A DNA stretch of 64,000 bases. Source: Gavia stellata (lineage: Eukaryota; Chordata; Aves; Gaviiformes; Gaviidae). The stretch is from NCBI RefSeq assembly GCF_030936135.1, contig NC_082594.1, positions 126,270,668 through 126,334,667 on the forward strand. The letters are read 5' to 3'. The notes under the pieces are model-generated. The model made no database searches. It was not told where the DNA came from and was given only the letters and a program-made list of their open reading frames with translations. A program made the translations under genes and the position numbers. This document shows positions 40,701 to 48,009 of this stretch, piece after piece (position 1 is the first letter of the stretch; each line of letters starts with the position of its first letter).

Positions 40701-43700
40701 CGCATAGCTACATCTTTCCAGCTACAACCAATATACATAGTTAGGGATACCTATTTTACTCTTGCTGTCTTCAGTGTATGATGCTCAACTTTGTAAATCC
40801 AAGGGACTAAGGTCTTCACTGAATTTCATCCAAGTACCCCTATGGACTTGAGCTTGACTATAAAATCTCACTGAGCCAAAGGTTTTTTCCTAGATCTTCA
40901 TAGCTATGTCTATTTGATCATTATATTTTTAGCAGTATAAACCACAACTTTAAATTACCGCATTACAGAAAAATTAGCACCTACCACAATTAGGGATGGT
41001 TCACTGTGGTTGCAGGAGACATTACATTTAAGACAGGTGGTCAAAATTGGAATTTGAGACCGCATTTGGATGAAAGGTCATGTTTATCATGTTATAAAAA
41101 CTATGTAACAGTTTATTCATAGTATTATAGCTCAAAGGAAAGTTTATAAGAGATTTTGTTTTGTCAGATTTCCATAAATAATGTATTCTAAACCACATTC
41201 ATTCTGGGTCTAAATAAGCCATTTGGTATTTCAGATGCACCTTGCAACCAAACTATAGAGCAAATCTCAAATTTTGATCCAATTCCTCTGTTAAAATTTG
41301 AAGAAATTTTAGATGTGTTATAATTTTAAAGGTATCATTTCTATTACAATAGCATCCAAGTCATATCTTAAGTCTTTGCTGTATTAACACTGAACACTGG
41401 ATAAATACGGAAGACAAACCTAATCCCTGTCCCAAAGAGCTTAAAGTTGTTGTTTATTGTTTATTGCAAAAGGATCCATGAACTTCCCAGAGAAGGGAGT
41501 GTATGGAAACATATCTTTTGTAAGGCTTCCTTGCAGGCTTTTGGTGGTATCAGAGGGTTTCTGATTCATGACTTGGCAACCAGTTCTAATGGCTGCCCAA
41601 ACAGACGAGATCAAGAAATCAAAGGTAGAAAGCCCAGAAGGCACAGGAGGCATATATGCCATGTTATCAGCTAGAAGACAGGCATATATAAATATTTTTT
41701 TTATTAATTCTCCTTGGTGCTTGTTGAAATTACAAGACTGGAGCCAGTGGTACCGACATTCAATATCAAGCATCATCCTTTTTGCACAGTAAAGATGTTA
41801 AAAGACTTGGCTGACTGGCTGAAGGACTTGAACTTTCTCATTTTTGTAATTGTAATGGCCAGGTAAAATAGCATTCCTCATTGCTCCATGTTTGCTAATT
41901 CCTGTTAGTCATCTTCTACATATTATGACTTTAGAGGTGGTATGTATTAATCCTAATAGGTAAACCTACCTGATGTGTCCTGCTCCAGATGTAGTTAGTT
42001 GCTCTTCATTATCAGCAGAAAATGTGACCTTGTAAACATCCTGTGAAAAAGCTTTTGACCTCAACACAATCTTTTCTTGTTTCCAGTCCCAGATAGTCAG
42101 CATGTAGTCAGGGCTGCTCCCAACACTGGCCAGCAAAGTGCCAGCATTGTTGAAGTCACCAAAAACATAGGCTTTCTCTGTTCCATCTGAAGAAACATAT
42201 GAGCCCAAATAGATACACACACGGAAAAGAGGAAGAAACAATAGGAAAACCTACTTCGAAGGAGTTCAACTTTCACTGCATTTATTTTTTTCACTAGGTA
42301 ATAGCTCTCAGCTGGCCATTTCTACTAAATAAAAGTTTCATCCCATACAATAATGAAAAAGCTTGAAACCAGTGTTTTCTCTTTTGCTGGGAGGACCAAA
42401 AGGTTGTATTTCCTTCTAAACTTCTAAAGTGACCAACTACTCCATCTGCTGGCATCTATAAACACTGGCCCATTTGAGTAAAATGAAAATAGAACTTTTT
42501 ACACTACCTCGCAGTATTCTGTAGGGCCTCAGTGAAGGATAATCATAGATGATGATGTTTGGCTTCTTTCCTTTTTCTCCTACTGCAAAGTACTGCTCAG
42601 TAGGGTGTGCCTTGAAAAAGCAAAAGTCCCATTGCATGCTGTAATTACACCTTTGTCTCTATCCTGCTAGTTATTGTATTTACTCACTCATTAGTCAAAA
42701 GATATTGCCATAAATACTAGGTTGCATTTTTCTGTGCATCTATTCTGAACAACTGCCAATCTATTGCTCAATATCAGAACGAAGCTACTATGCACACAAA
42801 AAGGTATATTGCACATATAATGCAGAACCATGACAAACTCAAATAATTTGCTTTATCATGCATTCTTTTACTATTCCTACCTCACTCAACCCACCAGCTG
42901 ATCTTTCCATGAGCAGCATTTGTGTCAGCAGCCACCTACTTCAGCAGACAGCTGCAGAAAAGCCATCCTGAACGACATTGTTCTGCAGACATAGCAGAAC
43001 AAAAGCTGTCACAGGTTCATGTAACCATGATGTACCATGGTTCCCCAGAAAAGGCTGCTTACAACAGAGCAGAACAGTCTGAAAACCTTGCTCATGTGGA
43101 ATACAATGAAGAGATAGCAGAGCCCTTCACAGGGTAAGGTGCTGCAAATCCAGAGGCAGCATTTGAGAGTCCAAGATCTTGGTAGGAGCTTACTAGAATG
43201 AAACCAGATACTTTTTCTCTTTGTTTATCTAGGAACTTGATTTTCTAAATTTTAACTGCAGGCAAAACACTGTACTAATATCAGCGGTGACTAGGAGAGA
43301 TGAGTGTTCCAAAAAAAAAAGTAGATATTAGCCAAAGTATTTAAATAAGATTGTAATAGTTGTAAAAATTAATCTCAGCTGGCACCTGTCAGTCCTTTAA
43401 GGTACCTGAGCCTGGGACTTAGGTACGCAGATATCTGTCCTCTGACAATTATGCTGATGGGCTGAGTAGCCCACGCTGCATGGTCCACACATCCCCCTAA
43501 TCAATGCCATACTTTCTTACATATATGCATGTGCAGTTGTGGAAATCTCCCGTCAGGAAACCAAGTGAACATTTTCCTTCTAGAAGGTGACTAACATCCT
43601 AAAACACGAAACAAAAGCCATACCGTCATAAACCCAATTCCACCACCACTGCTGCTCCGAAGATAACGTTGAGATTTAGTTTTCAGGTCCAGGAGCACCA

Positions 43701-46700
43701 CTTGGTTGCCTGCTATATACAGCAGTGTTTGGCTATCCATCAGCAGCAGGTTTACACTTCTGGTGCAGTCATATCCAAAAGAATATCTGAGAACAGTTCA
43801 ATAAGGAAAAGATTTCATGCTGTCTTTCCAGAAAAGTTTACTAAGTGGATAGAAACACTTAAACCAAAACTGAAATGGGAATACTGAATCTGGTGACTGA
43901 AAGCGGATGGTAGGAGAGTTTTGTTCAGTACACAGTGAAGGTAAAACATACCAAGGCTCTATAACAGAGGGGAAGGCACAAGCAAAGACCTTCTAAAGTT
44001 CACATTCCATCCTTTCACCTCCACTACAGGGCACACATCTTGCTTCTGCTGGATCCTTTGGGGCTGCAAGGAATTCATATTCTATTGGTGTTCTCTTTTC
44101 AAAGAAAATGTAAGAGATGTGCATCAGATTATAGGAACTATTCTACAGACAAGAGATCAAACCAAGGAAGTGCTCAATCTCGCTTAAATGTTTACAGGCA
44201 GATGTAGAGAAGGGAAAATCCAGTCTTCAATAGGAACTTGACTGTGTCTGCAGAGAAAACCACCACCACCACTTGTGAAAGTCACATAACATATCCCACT
44301 TGACCATACCTAGCAAAGGACTTATTGTAGCTCTTAATTGATGGTCATTACTTCCTTCATTCTAACCGTTTAAGTCTTCTGAGCACCAGGTGTGGTGGCT
44401 TGACCTTAGCTGGATGCCAGGTGCCCACCAAGCCACTCTATCACTCCCCTTCCTCAGCTAGACAGGGGAGAGAAAAGAGAATGAAAGGCTTGTGGGTCGA
44501 AATAAGGACAGGGAGATCACGCAGCAATTACCGTCGCAGGCAAAACAGACTCGACTCTGGGAAATTAATTTAATTTATTGCCAATTAGAAGTCATAGTGT
44601 AATGAGAAATAAAACACCTCCCTTCTTCCTGGGCTCAACTTCACTCCCAATTTTCTCTGCCTCCTCTCTCCCAGCGTTGCAGGGGGATGGGGGTTGCAGT
44701 CAGTTCATCACACATTGTTTCTGCTGTTCCTTCCTCCTCATGGGGAGGACTCCTCATGCTCTTCCCTTGCTCCAGCGTGGGGTCCCTCCCACAGGAGACA
44801 GTCCTCCACGAACTTCAGACAGTCTTTCCCATGGGCTGCAGCTCTTCACAAACTGCTCCTGCGTGGGTCCCTTCCACAGGCTGCAGTCCTTCAGGAACAG
44901 ACTGCTCCAGCATGGGTCCCCTGCAGGGTCACAAGTCCTGCCAGCAAACCTGCTCCAGCGTGGGCTCCTCTCTCCATGGGTCCACAGGTCCTGCCAGGAG
45001 CCTGCTCCAGCATGGGCTTCCCATGGGGTCACAGCCTCCTTTGGGTGCATCCATCTGCTCCGGCGTGGGGTCCTCCCCGGGCTGCAGGTGGGTATCTGCT
45101 CCACCGTGGACCTCCATGGGCTGCAGGGGCACAGCCTGCCTCACCATGGTCTTCACCACGGGCTGCAGGGGAATCTCTGCTCCGGCGCCTGAAGCACCTC
45201 CTTCCCCTCCTTCACTGACCTTGGGGTCTGCAGAGTTGGTTCTCTCACATATTCTCACTCCTCTCTCTGCTGCTGTTGTTGCTCAGCAATTTTTTCCCCC
45301 TTCTTAACTATGTTATCCCAGAGGTGCTATCACCATGGCTGATGGGCTCGGCCTTGGCCAGCGGCAGGTCCGTCTTGGAGCTGGCTGGCATTGGCTCTAT
45401 CGGCCACAGGGGAAGTTTCTAGCAGCTTCTCACAGAAGCCACCCCTGTAGCCCCCCACCGCTACCAAAACCTTGCCATGTGAACCCAATACACCAGGCTA
45501 AAAATCTATGTATGTGGTTTGTTCCTCACTTCTCCCTTAGCAGTTCTATGAGGAAGTATGAGGTCCACAGCTGCTCTTCTTCTGCCCTCAACTTAGCTTC
45601 TAGTGGAACGCCAGTGTGGCTACACAGAAAGGGAGAGCCTTCCAGGAGATATTCTTATGCTAGTCTTCTTCTTGGTCACATTAACTTGGCCATGATCTAG
45701 TTCTACAAAAGTACTTATAACAGTAACAATTATGCCCAATAAGAAATGTTTATGAGGTCAAGACAACGTTTAAGATTAAATTCACCCAGAACCATAAGTG
45801 GTCAGGATTCTTATCTGTGTCTCAACTAAAGGTATCCCACTAATGCCACATAGGCTACTCCAAATGAGACAAGTACAATTTTAAGAACATATATTAAATA
45901 TCCTTAGCTTTAAATTTGCACAGCTTCAACAGGAAGGATACTTAAGAGTTAGAAGGTTAATTGGTATCCCAGAGTCTTCAGTGACAAATGGCCGTGAATA
46001 TATATCATCATAGTTATAGAAGAAAGTTTCTGAGATTTTCTTTTCTACCTTCTCAGGCGTTTTTTGGGCCTCCGAGGCTACTTCACTATTATCTTTCTCT
46101 TCCAAATCGCCTTCTGCATCTCAGAAGTGGGAACATAAAGGAAATTTATATACATCATAAACTCTAGGCTCCTTGCTGATATTTGCACCTAACTGCAAAA
46201 GGGAAGGATTCACACATTCCTTGCCTCCTTCAACAGAGTAATAGGCACTCCACGGCTCAAAACAGGGGTACCATGTCTTAGTAACAACTTGTCCTGGAAC
46301 AGTCTGTAACAAGTGCTCCCTCAGGCTTTTAAAAACTTTACTGTGAATATTCAAAACTGAAGAATTTAAAGAAGAAAAAAATTTGAAACTGTTTTAAAAA
46401 ACTTGATTTTAAAACTCAAGACGTACTGAAGTAGTTCAGTTCAGCTTTGCTTGGTGTTTATCTCTCAGCTTTAGAAACTGAATAAAGTTTAAAGTGTCTC
46501 TTTTCAGCAGCTATTGAACACACATCATTATACAGAACAATTAGTAAAAAGACAAACAACAGACCATCATAAGACACCATTGTCCTCAAAAAGGTATACT
46601 GCTAATGTGTGACCCAGTGTAGTTCTTCACTAGACTGCGATGCAGAATACTGTCAACTTGACTTCCAACAGTCATAAGCACTTGTTAAAAGTACTTTTCA

Positions 46701-48009
46701 GTTTCATACCTCAGATCAAATCCCCATTACCTATTTTGTAAGCTTTTCACCCTGTCTTGATTTTTTTCTCTCCTAGGTGTTCTATAAAAAAACAAAACCC
46801 AAAAGGATCGGAGACCAGCCGTGGAGAAGAGCAAAACAAAGTACACAAGGTAAGCCAACTGAAAGGAAGTAAAGAAACTCAATCACTGTAACTTGATGGC
46901 ACTGGTCTGAGATGCTGTTCATAACAGTATAAGTGAAAAAATGAAAACTAGAAAGTAGGGAGTTTTTTAAGCTCGTGCCAACATCTCCTCAGTGGAAAGC
47001 AGTACTCACCAATGCTCTCAGTGTCTGATTCCACTTGCTCCACTTCTTCCTCCTGCTCCTCTGCAGGTGGTGATTCCGTTGGAAGACTAGTTTTGCTTTC
47101 TCCTGCAAAGGACAATTGGGATTACTCTCTTAGGTATGAATTCCTTTGGCTAATTTGCTCATACATGCCATGTTAAAGAAATATATAGTTCTGTAGCAGT
47201 AAAAAAAAAAATCCCTTCTGTCCAACAATGGACTTGCAGCTGTTTAGCATTAAGTGTAGGGAGAAGTTTGCTTTCAAAAAAACATATTTTAAATCTTAGG
47301 AGAAGGAAAGAAACACATCCTATAATAGGAAAAAGGTATAATAGGAAGATCAAACAAATGCCCAAAGTAATGTGCCAATATAAGCATCAAAAATCCTTCC
47401 AAAGTTCCACAGGAGACTCACTAGTGGATTTTGTTATCCATGCTACTTAGATCTAGTGTGTTAGATGACAAGCAGAACATCTGAAATAGACACTGGACAG
47501 GCATTTCAAGATGAAAAAGGTGTTAAAAAGAGAAATGCAGGTCTCTGACTGAAAGAGACTGGCGGAGCTAAAGAATTGATTGCAGTACTAGCTAGAGACA
47601 GGTCTAAGCAGCAAAAATTTTCAGGAGAGAGACTTTGTGGGCTGAGGGACAGTGGGAACTGCAGCCATAGTGTTCAGCCCAGAACTTCACTGGAAGGGGT
47701 CATCTTTCACCAGAGTCAAAATGAAATTTGGCAACACCAAGAGCAGCAACTGAAGATGAACACGTACTAGTAAGGAAGGGGTGAGTGGTGGGAGAAGCCA
47801 GAAGCTACCATAGGTTCAGTATTGAAATCACTATATAACGGTGGGAAATACTCACGGACACCACTTTGATCTGCCTGTGTACCTTCTACTGATTTCTCAT
47901 CGGCTCCCTCCTGTTCCCTTGAAAAAGATGGCATGTCCTCTTTACCTGGTGGTGGTGAAGAGGAACTTTTAGTATTTTTGCCTTCATCTGCCATTGAGAC
48001 CATTTTCAT
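4462..48009 (-). CDS. CFAP44: CFAP44 (WDR52), full coding region in 34 exons
   Basis: CFAP44 is an axonemal protein. With CFAP43 it forms the tether/tetherhead complex that holds inner-arm dynein f/I1 to the doublet microtubule. Human loss causes multiple morphological abnormalities of sperm flagella. I traced 34 exons whose reading phases agree at every junction: about 1,887 residues, against about 1,850 recalled for human. The N-terminus is acidic and disordered (residues 1-100). WD-repeat blades follow to about residue 640, with motifs such as [36 protein letters not shown] and [20 protein letters not shown] charged linker (690-760) precedes a second WD-like stretch (760-900, [20 protein letters not shown]). 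Long coiled coils run from 905 to the end, interrupted by an acidic patch (1510-1545). The start is uncertain: ATGs at 48009, 48003 (best Kozak context) and 47994 are in frame, and an upstream exon in the CpG island is possible. Confidence 0.95.
4564..4647 (-). repeat. 42-bp tandem duplication inside CFAP44 exon 34
   Basis: Two adjacent 42-bp units (4564-4605 and 4606-4647), in frame, each encoding 14 residues ending SRKDGC. The ends are almost identical while the middle has drifted, so the duplication is not very recent. Confidence 0.85.
5275..5409 (-). CDS. CFAP44: CFAP44 exon 33
   Basis: 45 codons of Gln/Leu/Lys coiled coil ([20 protein letters not shown]). Acceptor CTTTCCAG, donor CTG|GTAAGC. 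Confidence 0.92.
6765..6925 (-). CDS. CFAP44: CFAP44 exon 32
   Basis: Reads [20 protein letters not shown], where the KFGRxxDxEAxQ pattern matches mammalian CFAP44, then a coiled coil to LKQWE. Donor GAG|GTAAGG. Confidence 0.93.
7637..7838 (-). CDS. CFAP44: CFAP44 exon 31
   Basis: Reads [20 protein letters not shown], a conserved coiled coil. Acceptor TCTCGCAG, donor CGAC|GTGAGT, phase 1. Confidence 0.93.
8783..8899 (-). CDS. CFAP44: CFAP44 exon 30
   Basis: 39 codons: [20 protein letters not shown] and [17 protein letters not shown]. Acceptor TTCTGCAG, donor CAG|GTAATT. Confidence 0.93.
9026..9044. repeat. Poly-T run
   Basis: 19 consecutive T in the intron between CFAP44 exons 30 and 29. 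No retroposed body was recognised next to it. Confidence 0.8.
10045..10175 (-). CDS. CFAP44: CFAP44 exon 29
   Basis: Completes CPKNCNEALF, then a helix [20 protein letters not shown]. Acceptor TTCTCAG, donor AAG|GTATTG. Confidence 0.92.
11679..11789 (-). CDS. CFAP44: CFAP44 exon 28 (acidic patch)
   Basis: Asp/Glu-rich: [15 protein letters not shown], ending [12 protein letters not shown]. The donor AAGA|GTACCT is unusual but phase-correct. The patch separates two coiled-coil stretches. Confidence 0.9.
12761..12956 (-). CDS. CFAP44: CFAP44 exon 27
   Basis: Reads [20 protein letters not shown] preceded by a coiled coil. The donor GCAG|GTTGGA is weak but gives the phase 1 that exon 28 requires, and joins to a DEKDEN acidic run as in the mammalian protein. 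Confidence 0.88.
13406..13609 (-). CDS. CFAP44: CFAP44 exon 26
   Basis: Reads [20 protein letters not shown] and a continuous heptad-patterned helix. Acceptor GCTCCAG, donor CAA|GTAAGT, phase 0. Confidence 0.94.
14350..14790 (-). mobile_element. Probable ancient CR1/L3-like LINE relic
   Basis: The plus strand reads CTCTTTTGTACCTTTTCTAA, then an accessory segment and CTAACATTTCCCTTGTC. This order resembles, from memory, the reverse complement of the 3' part of old amniote CR1/L3-type elements. It is strongly diverged, with no intact reading frame. Borders are approximate. Confidence 0.45.
15040..15543 (-). CDS. CFAP44: CFAP44 exon 25 (largest, 504 bp)
   Basis: 168 codons: [40 protein letters not shown], then a long helix to LQETLIKK. 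Acceptor TTTTGCAG, donor AAG|GTAGGA. The central PxxPQxxPxExPEKxF motif is typical of CFAP44. Confidence 0.95.
16641..18270 (+). mobile_element. CR1 LINE, plus orientation, interrupted by a nested CR1
   Basis: The two halves of one CR1 3' region lie at 16641-16790 and 17482-18270. The left half ends in the sequence encoding '...GRLE', the right half resumes with GGGCTGACAGCAACCTCATG, and the element runs on to a degraded tail near GGACTAGATTACCATCAGAA. Across the gap the two halves are colinear with the usual CR1 ORF2 C-terminus. Multiple frameshifts mean it is dead. It lies in the intron between CFAP44 exons 25 and 24. Confidence 0.85.
16791..17481 (-). mobile_element. CR1 LINE inserted into another CR1
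   Basis: Begins on the plus strand with CATAGAATCATAGAATCATT (the reverse complement of the CR1 3' terminal repeats), then TTGGAAAAGACCTTTAAGAT. It continues through the reverse complement of the ORF2 C-terminus ([20 protein letters not shown]) to a 5' truncation at about 17481. Short AGAA-like microhomology lies at both junctions. Confidence 0.9.
19524..19701 (-). CDS. CFAP44: CFAP44 exon 24
   Basis: Reads [20 protein letters not shown] and [19 protein letters not shown]. Acceptor CTACCAG, donor TTG|GTATGT, phase 0. Confidence 0.92.
20653..20818 (-). CDS. CFAP44: CFAP44 exon 23
   Basis: Basic/acidic coiled coil ([20 protein letters not shown]). Acceptor TGGTCCAG|AT, donor AATT|GTGAGT, phase 2. 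Confidence 0.9.
21156..21388 (-). CDS. CFAP44: CFAP44 exon 22 (3' end uncertain)
   Basis: Reads [35 protein letters not shown] and a basic helix. The acceptor TTTTCAG|G is clear. The donor is ambiguous: ATCA|GTAATA (exon end 21156) and GGC|GTACGC (exon end 21195) both leave the phase 1 that exon 23 needs. The strongest-looking donor, AAAG|GTAAAG near 21112, comes after an in-frame TAA. I chose 21156 on donor quality; 21195 would remove 13 residues. Confidence 0.75.
22331..22461 (-). CDS. CFAP44: CFAP44 exon 21
   Basis: Reads [20 protein letters not shown] and the following amphipathic helix. Acceptor TTTCTGCAG, donor TCA|GTAAGT, phase 2. Confidence 0.92.
22783..22945 (-). CDS. CFAP44: CFAP44 exon 20
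   Basis: Lys/Glu coiled coil ([20 protein letters not shown]), then [20 protein letters not shown], a conserved CFAP44 segment. Donor GAG|GTACAT. Confidence 0.93.
23380..23435 (-). CDS. CFAP44: CFAP44 exon 19 (56 bp)
   Basis: Reads [18 protein letters not shown], ending in phase 2 at CAA|GTAAGA. Acceptor TATTCCAG. Opens the coiled-coil half of the protein. Confidence 0.88.
25408..25678 (-). CDS. CFAP44: CFAP44 exon 18
   Basis: Contains [20 protein letters not shown] and [16 protein letters not shown], a conserved blade of the second propeller. It ends KIPSPR at AGG|GTAAGT, phase 0. Confidence 0.94.
26573..26715 (-). CDS. CFAP44: CFAP44 exon 17
   Basis: Reads [20 protein letters not shown] and PIHQISF, part of the second WD-like region. 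Donor TCTG|GTAAAC, phase 2. Confidence 0.9.
27193..27414 (-). CDS. CFAP44: CFAP44 exon 16 (charged linker)
   Basis: Starts with a Lys/Glu helix ([20 protein letters not shown]), then an [10 protein letters not shown] tract, then [19 protein letters not shown], which re-enters a WD-like fold. Donor TTG|GTAAAT, phase 0. Confidence 0.92.
28080..28440 (-). mobile_element. Probable ancient CR1-like LINE relic
   Basis: The plus strand reads GCAAACTATTTCAGTGCTTC, ACCACCCTTAATGTTAGAAA and TCTTTCCTTACATCTTCCTA, ending with a CCTTATGTAGGTATACAAGC-like block. This matches my memory of the reverse complement of the 3' portion of old amniote CR1-type LINEs. There is no coding capacity. Located between CFAP44 exons 16 and 15. 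Confidence 0.6.
29252..29404 (-). CDS. CFAP44: CFAP44 exon 15
   Basis: Reads [20 protein letters not shown] and onward to [13 protein letters not shown]. Acceptor TGTACAG|GTG, donor AAG|GTAAAG, phase 0. Confidence 0.92.
31115..31225 (-). CDS. CFAP44: CFAP44 exon 14
   Basis: Reads [20 protein letters not shown] and [15 protein letters not shown], the last blade of the N-terminal propeller region. Acceptor TCTCAG|AGT, donor CAT|GTGAGT. Confidence 0.93.
32176..32385 (-). CDS. CFAP44: CFAP44 exon 13
   Basis: Reads [20 protein letters not shown], then [20 protein letters not shown], a classic WD start (HxxxVxxLxxxxxGxxLATG). Donor GGG|GTATGT, phase 0. Confidence 0.94.
33440..34070 (-). mobile_element. 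CR1 LINE fragment (ORF2 reverse-transcriptase thumb region)
   Basis: The minus frame 33491-33877 contains [20 protein letters not shown] and [20 protein letters not shown], the CR1 polymerase C-terminal signature. It is 5' truncated and lacks the 3' tail. Located in the intron between CFAP44 exons 13 and 12. Confidence 0.85.
34194..34265 (-). mobile_element. CR1 3'-end fragment (72 bp)
   Basis: The plus-strand sequence TTTAGGTTGGAAAAGACCTT through GCTAAGTCCACC is nearly identical to the start of the nested CR1 at 16791, so the two copies are of one subfamily. An extreme 5' truncation. Confidence 0.85.
35014..35108 (-). CDS. CFAP44: CFAP44 exon 12
   Basis: Reads [20 protein letters not shown] and [11 protein letters not shown]. 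Acceptor CACACAG|GG, donor GTT|GTGAGT, phase 0. Confidence 0.92.
36315..36414 (-). CDS. CFAP44: CFAP44 exon 11
   Basis: Reads [20 protein letters not shown] and [11 protein letters not shown]. Acceptor CACTGCAG, donor GACC|GTAAGT, phase 1. Confidence 0.93.
37515..37562 (-). CDS. CFAP44: CFAP44 exon 10 (48-bp microexon-like)
   Basis: A 16-codon exon reading [16 protein letters not shown], with good acceptor (CTTCAG) and donor (ATG|GTAAGT) sites and phase 0 on both sides. It is far too short for an ORF scan to find but is required to complete the WD blade. Confidence 0.92.
37832..38003 (-). mobile_element. CR1 3'-end fragment
   Basis: The plus strand reads TTCAGTTGGAAGGGACCTAC, TAGTCCAACTGCCTGACCAC and AGGAAGCCTGTTCCAGTGTT. 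This is the reverse complement of the 3' end of the copy at 58120-58757, so both belong to one CR1 subfamily, different from that at 16791 and 52811. Located between CFAP44 exons 10 and 9. Confidence 0.85.
38157..38312 (-). CDS. CFAP44: CFAP44 exon 9
   Basis: Reads [20 protein letters not shown] and [14 protein letters not shown], completing the blade begun in exon 8. The acceptor ATGAAG|GTG has its pyrimidine tract set back some 15 bases. Donor CAG|GTAAGA. Confidence 0.92.
38886..38945 (+). mobile_element. CR1 3'-tail fragment
   Basis: GGTTGGACTTGATGATCTTA followed by TTTTCCAACCTTAGTGATTC is the CR1 3' terminus in plus orientation, 5' truncated to about 60 bp. Located between CFAP44 exons 9 and 8. 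Confidence 0.8.
39628..39792 (-). CDS. CFAP44: CFAP44 exon 8
   Basis: Reads [20 protein letters not shown], followed by a cysteine-containing blade and [10 protein letters not shown]. Acceptor TTGAAG|GTT, donor CGG|GTGAGT, phase 0. Confidence 0.94.
40302..40416 (-). CDS. CFAP44: CFAP44 exon 7
   Basis: Reads [20 protein letters not shown] and onward to ELPDGK. Donor AAG|GTAAGT, phase 0. Almost colinear with the mammalian protein. Confidence 0.94.
41970..42186 (-). CDS. CFAP44: CFAP44 exon 6
   Basis: Acceptor TTTCTTCAG|AT. Contains [18 protein letters not shown] and LTIWDWK (a WD blade ending in WDWK), then [14 protein letters not shown]. Donor TCAG|GTAGGT, phase 2. Confidence 0.94.
42508..42610 (-). 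CDS. CFAP44: CFAP44 exon 5
   Basis: Acceptor TTTTTCAAG|GCA. Reads [18 protein letters not shown] and [11 protein letters not shown]; the latter is a near-invariant CFAP44 segment. Donor CGAG|GTAGTG, phase 1. Confidence 0.92.
43624..43786 (-). CDS. CFAP44: CFAP44 exon 4
   Basis: Completes [19 protein letters not shown], a WD-type strand pattern, ending GGGIGFMT at ACG|GTATGG in phase 0. Confidence 0.92.
44391..45492. mobile_element. Solo LTR of an endogenous retrovirus-like element (1,102 bp)
   Basis: Starts TGTGGTGGCTTGACC and ends CCAATACA, i.e. TG...CA termini, with the 5-bp direct repeat CCAGG at 44386-44390 and 45493-45497. No internal retroviral genes are present, so it is a solo LTR left by LTR-LTR recombination. 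Orientation is not certain; an AATAAA near 44608 on the plus strand would fit plus. The middle (44768-45190) is a degenerate tandem repeat with lead motif TGCTCCAGCGTGGG. It lies in the intron between CFAP44 exons 4 and 3. Confidence 0.85.
44768..45190. repeat. Degenerate ~50-bp tandem repeat inside the LTR
   Basis: TGCTCC(A/T/G)GCRTGGG-type lead motifs begin near 44768, 44854, 44903, 44951, 45003, 45056, 45097 and 45178, mostly 41-53 bases apart. Each is followed by GC-rich text with a CCATGGG or CCACAGG core. The array opens long frames on both strands that are repeat artefacts. Confidence 0.75.
45942..46119 (-). CDS. CFAP44: CFAP44 exon 3
   Basis: Acidic start, then [19 protein letters not shown], a strongly conserved CFAP44 block leading into the first propeller. 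The donor is TTAA|GTATCC in phase 2; the Lys codon is completed by the next exon. Confidence 0.92.
47010..47102 (-). CDS. CFAP44: CFAP44 exon 2
   Basis: Acceptor CTTTGCAG|GA, donor ATTG|GTGAGT, phase 1 to phase 1. Highly acidic ([18 protein letters not shown]). Confidence 0.85.
47856..48009 (-). CDS. CFAP44: CFAP44 coding exon 1 (first ATG candidates)
   Basis: Reads [19 protein letters not shown] and onward, a Ser/Pro/Glu-rich disordered N-terminus. It ends in phase 1 at a GTCC|GTGAGT donor. In-frame ATGs lie at 48009, 48003 and 47994. The one at 48003 has A at -3 and G at +4. The exon may extend upstream as 5' UTR or through an acceptor near 48014. Confidence 0.75.

Noticed and set aside
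44578-45307. Overlapping long ORFs of up to 206 codons on both strands
   Set aside because: All are produced by the GC-rich tandem repeat inside the solo LTR; frames on both strands and in all phases are open, which is a repeat artefact.
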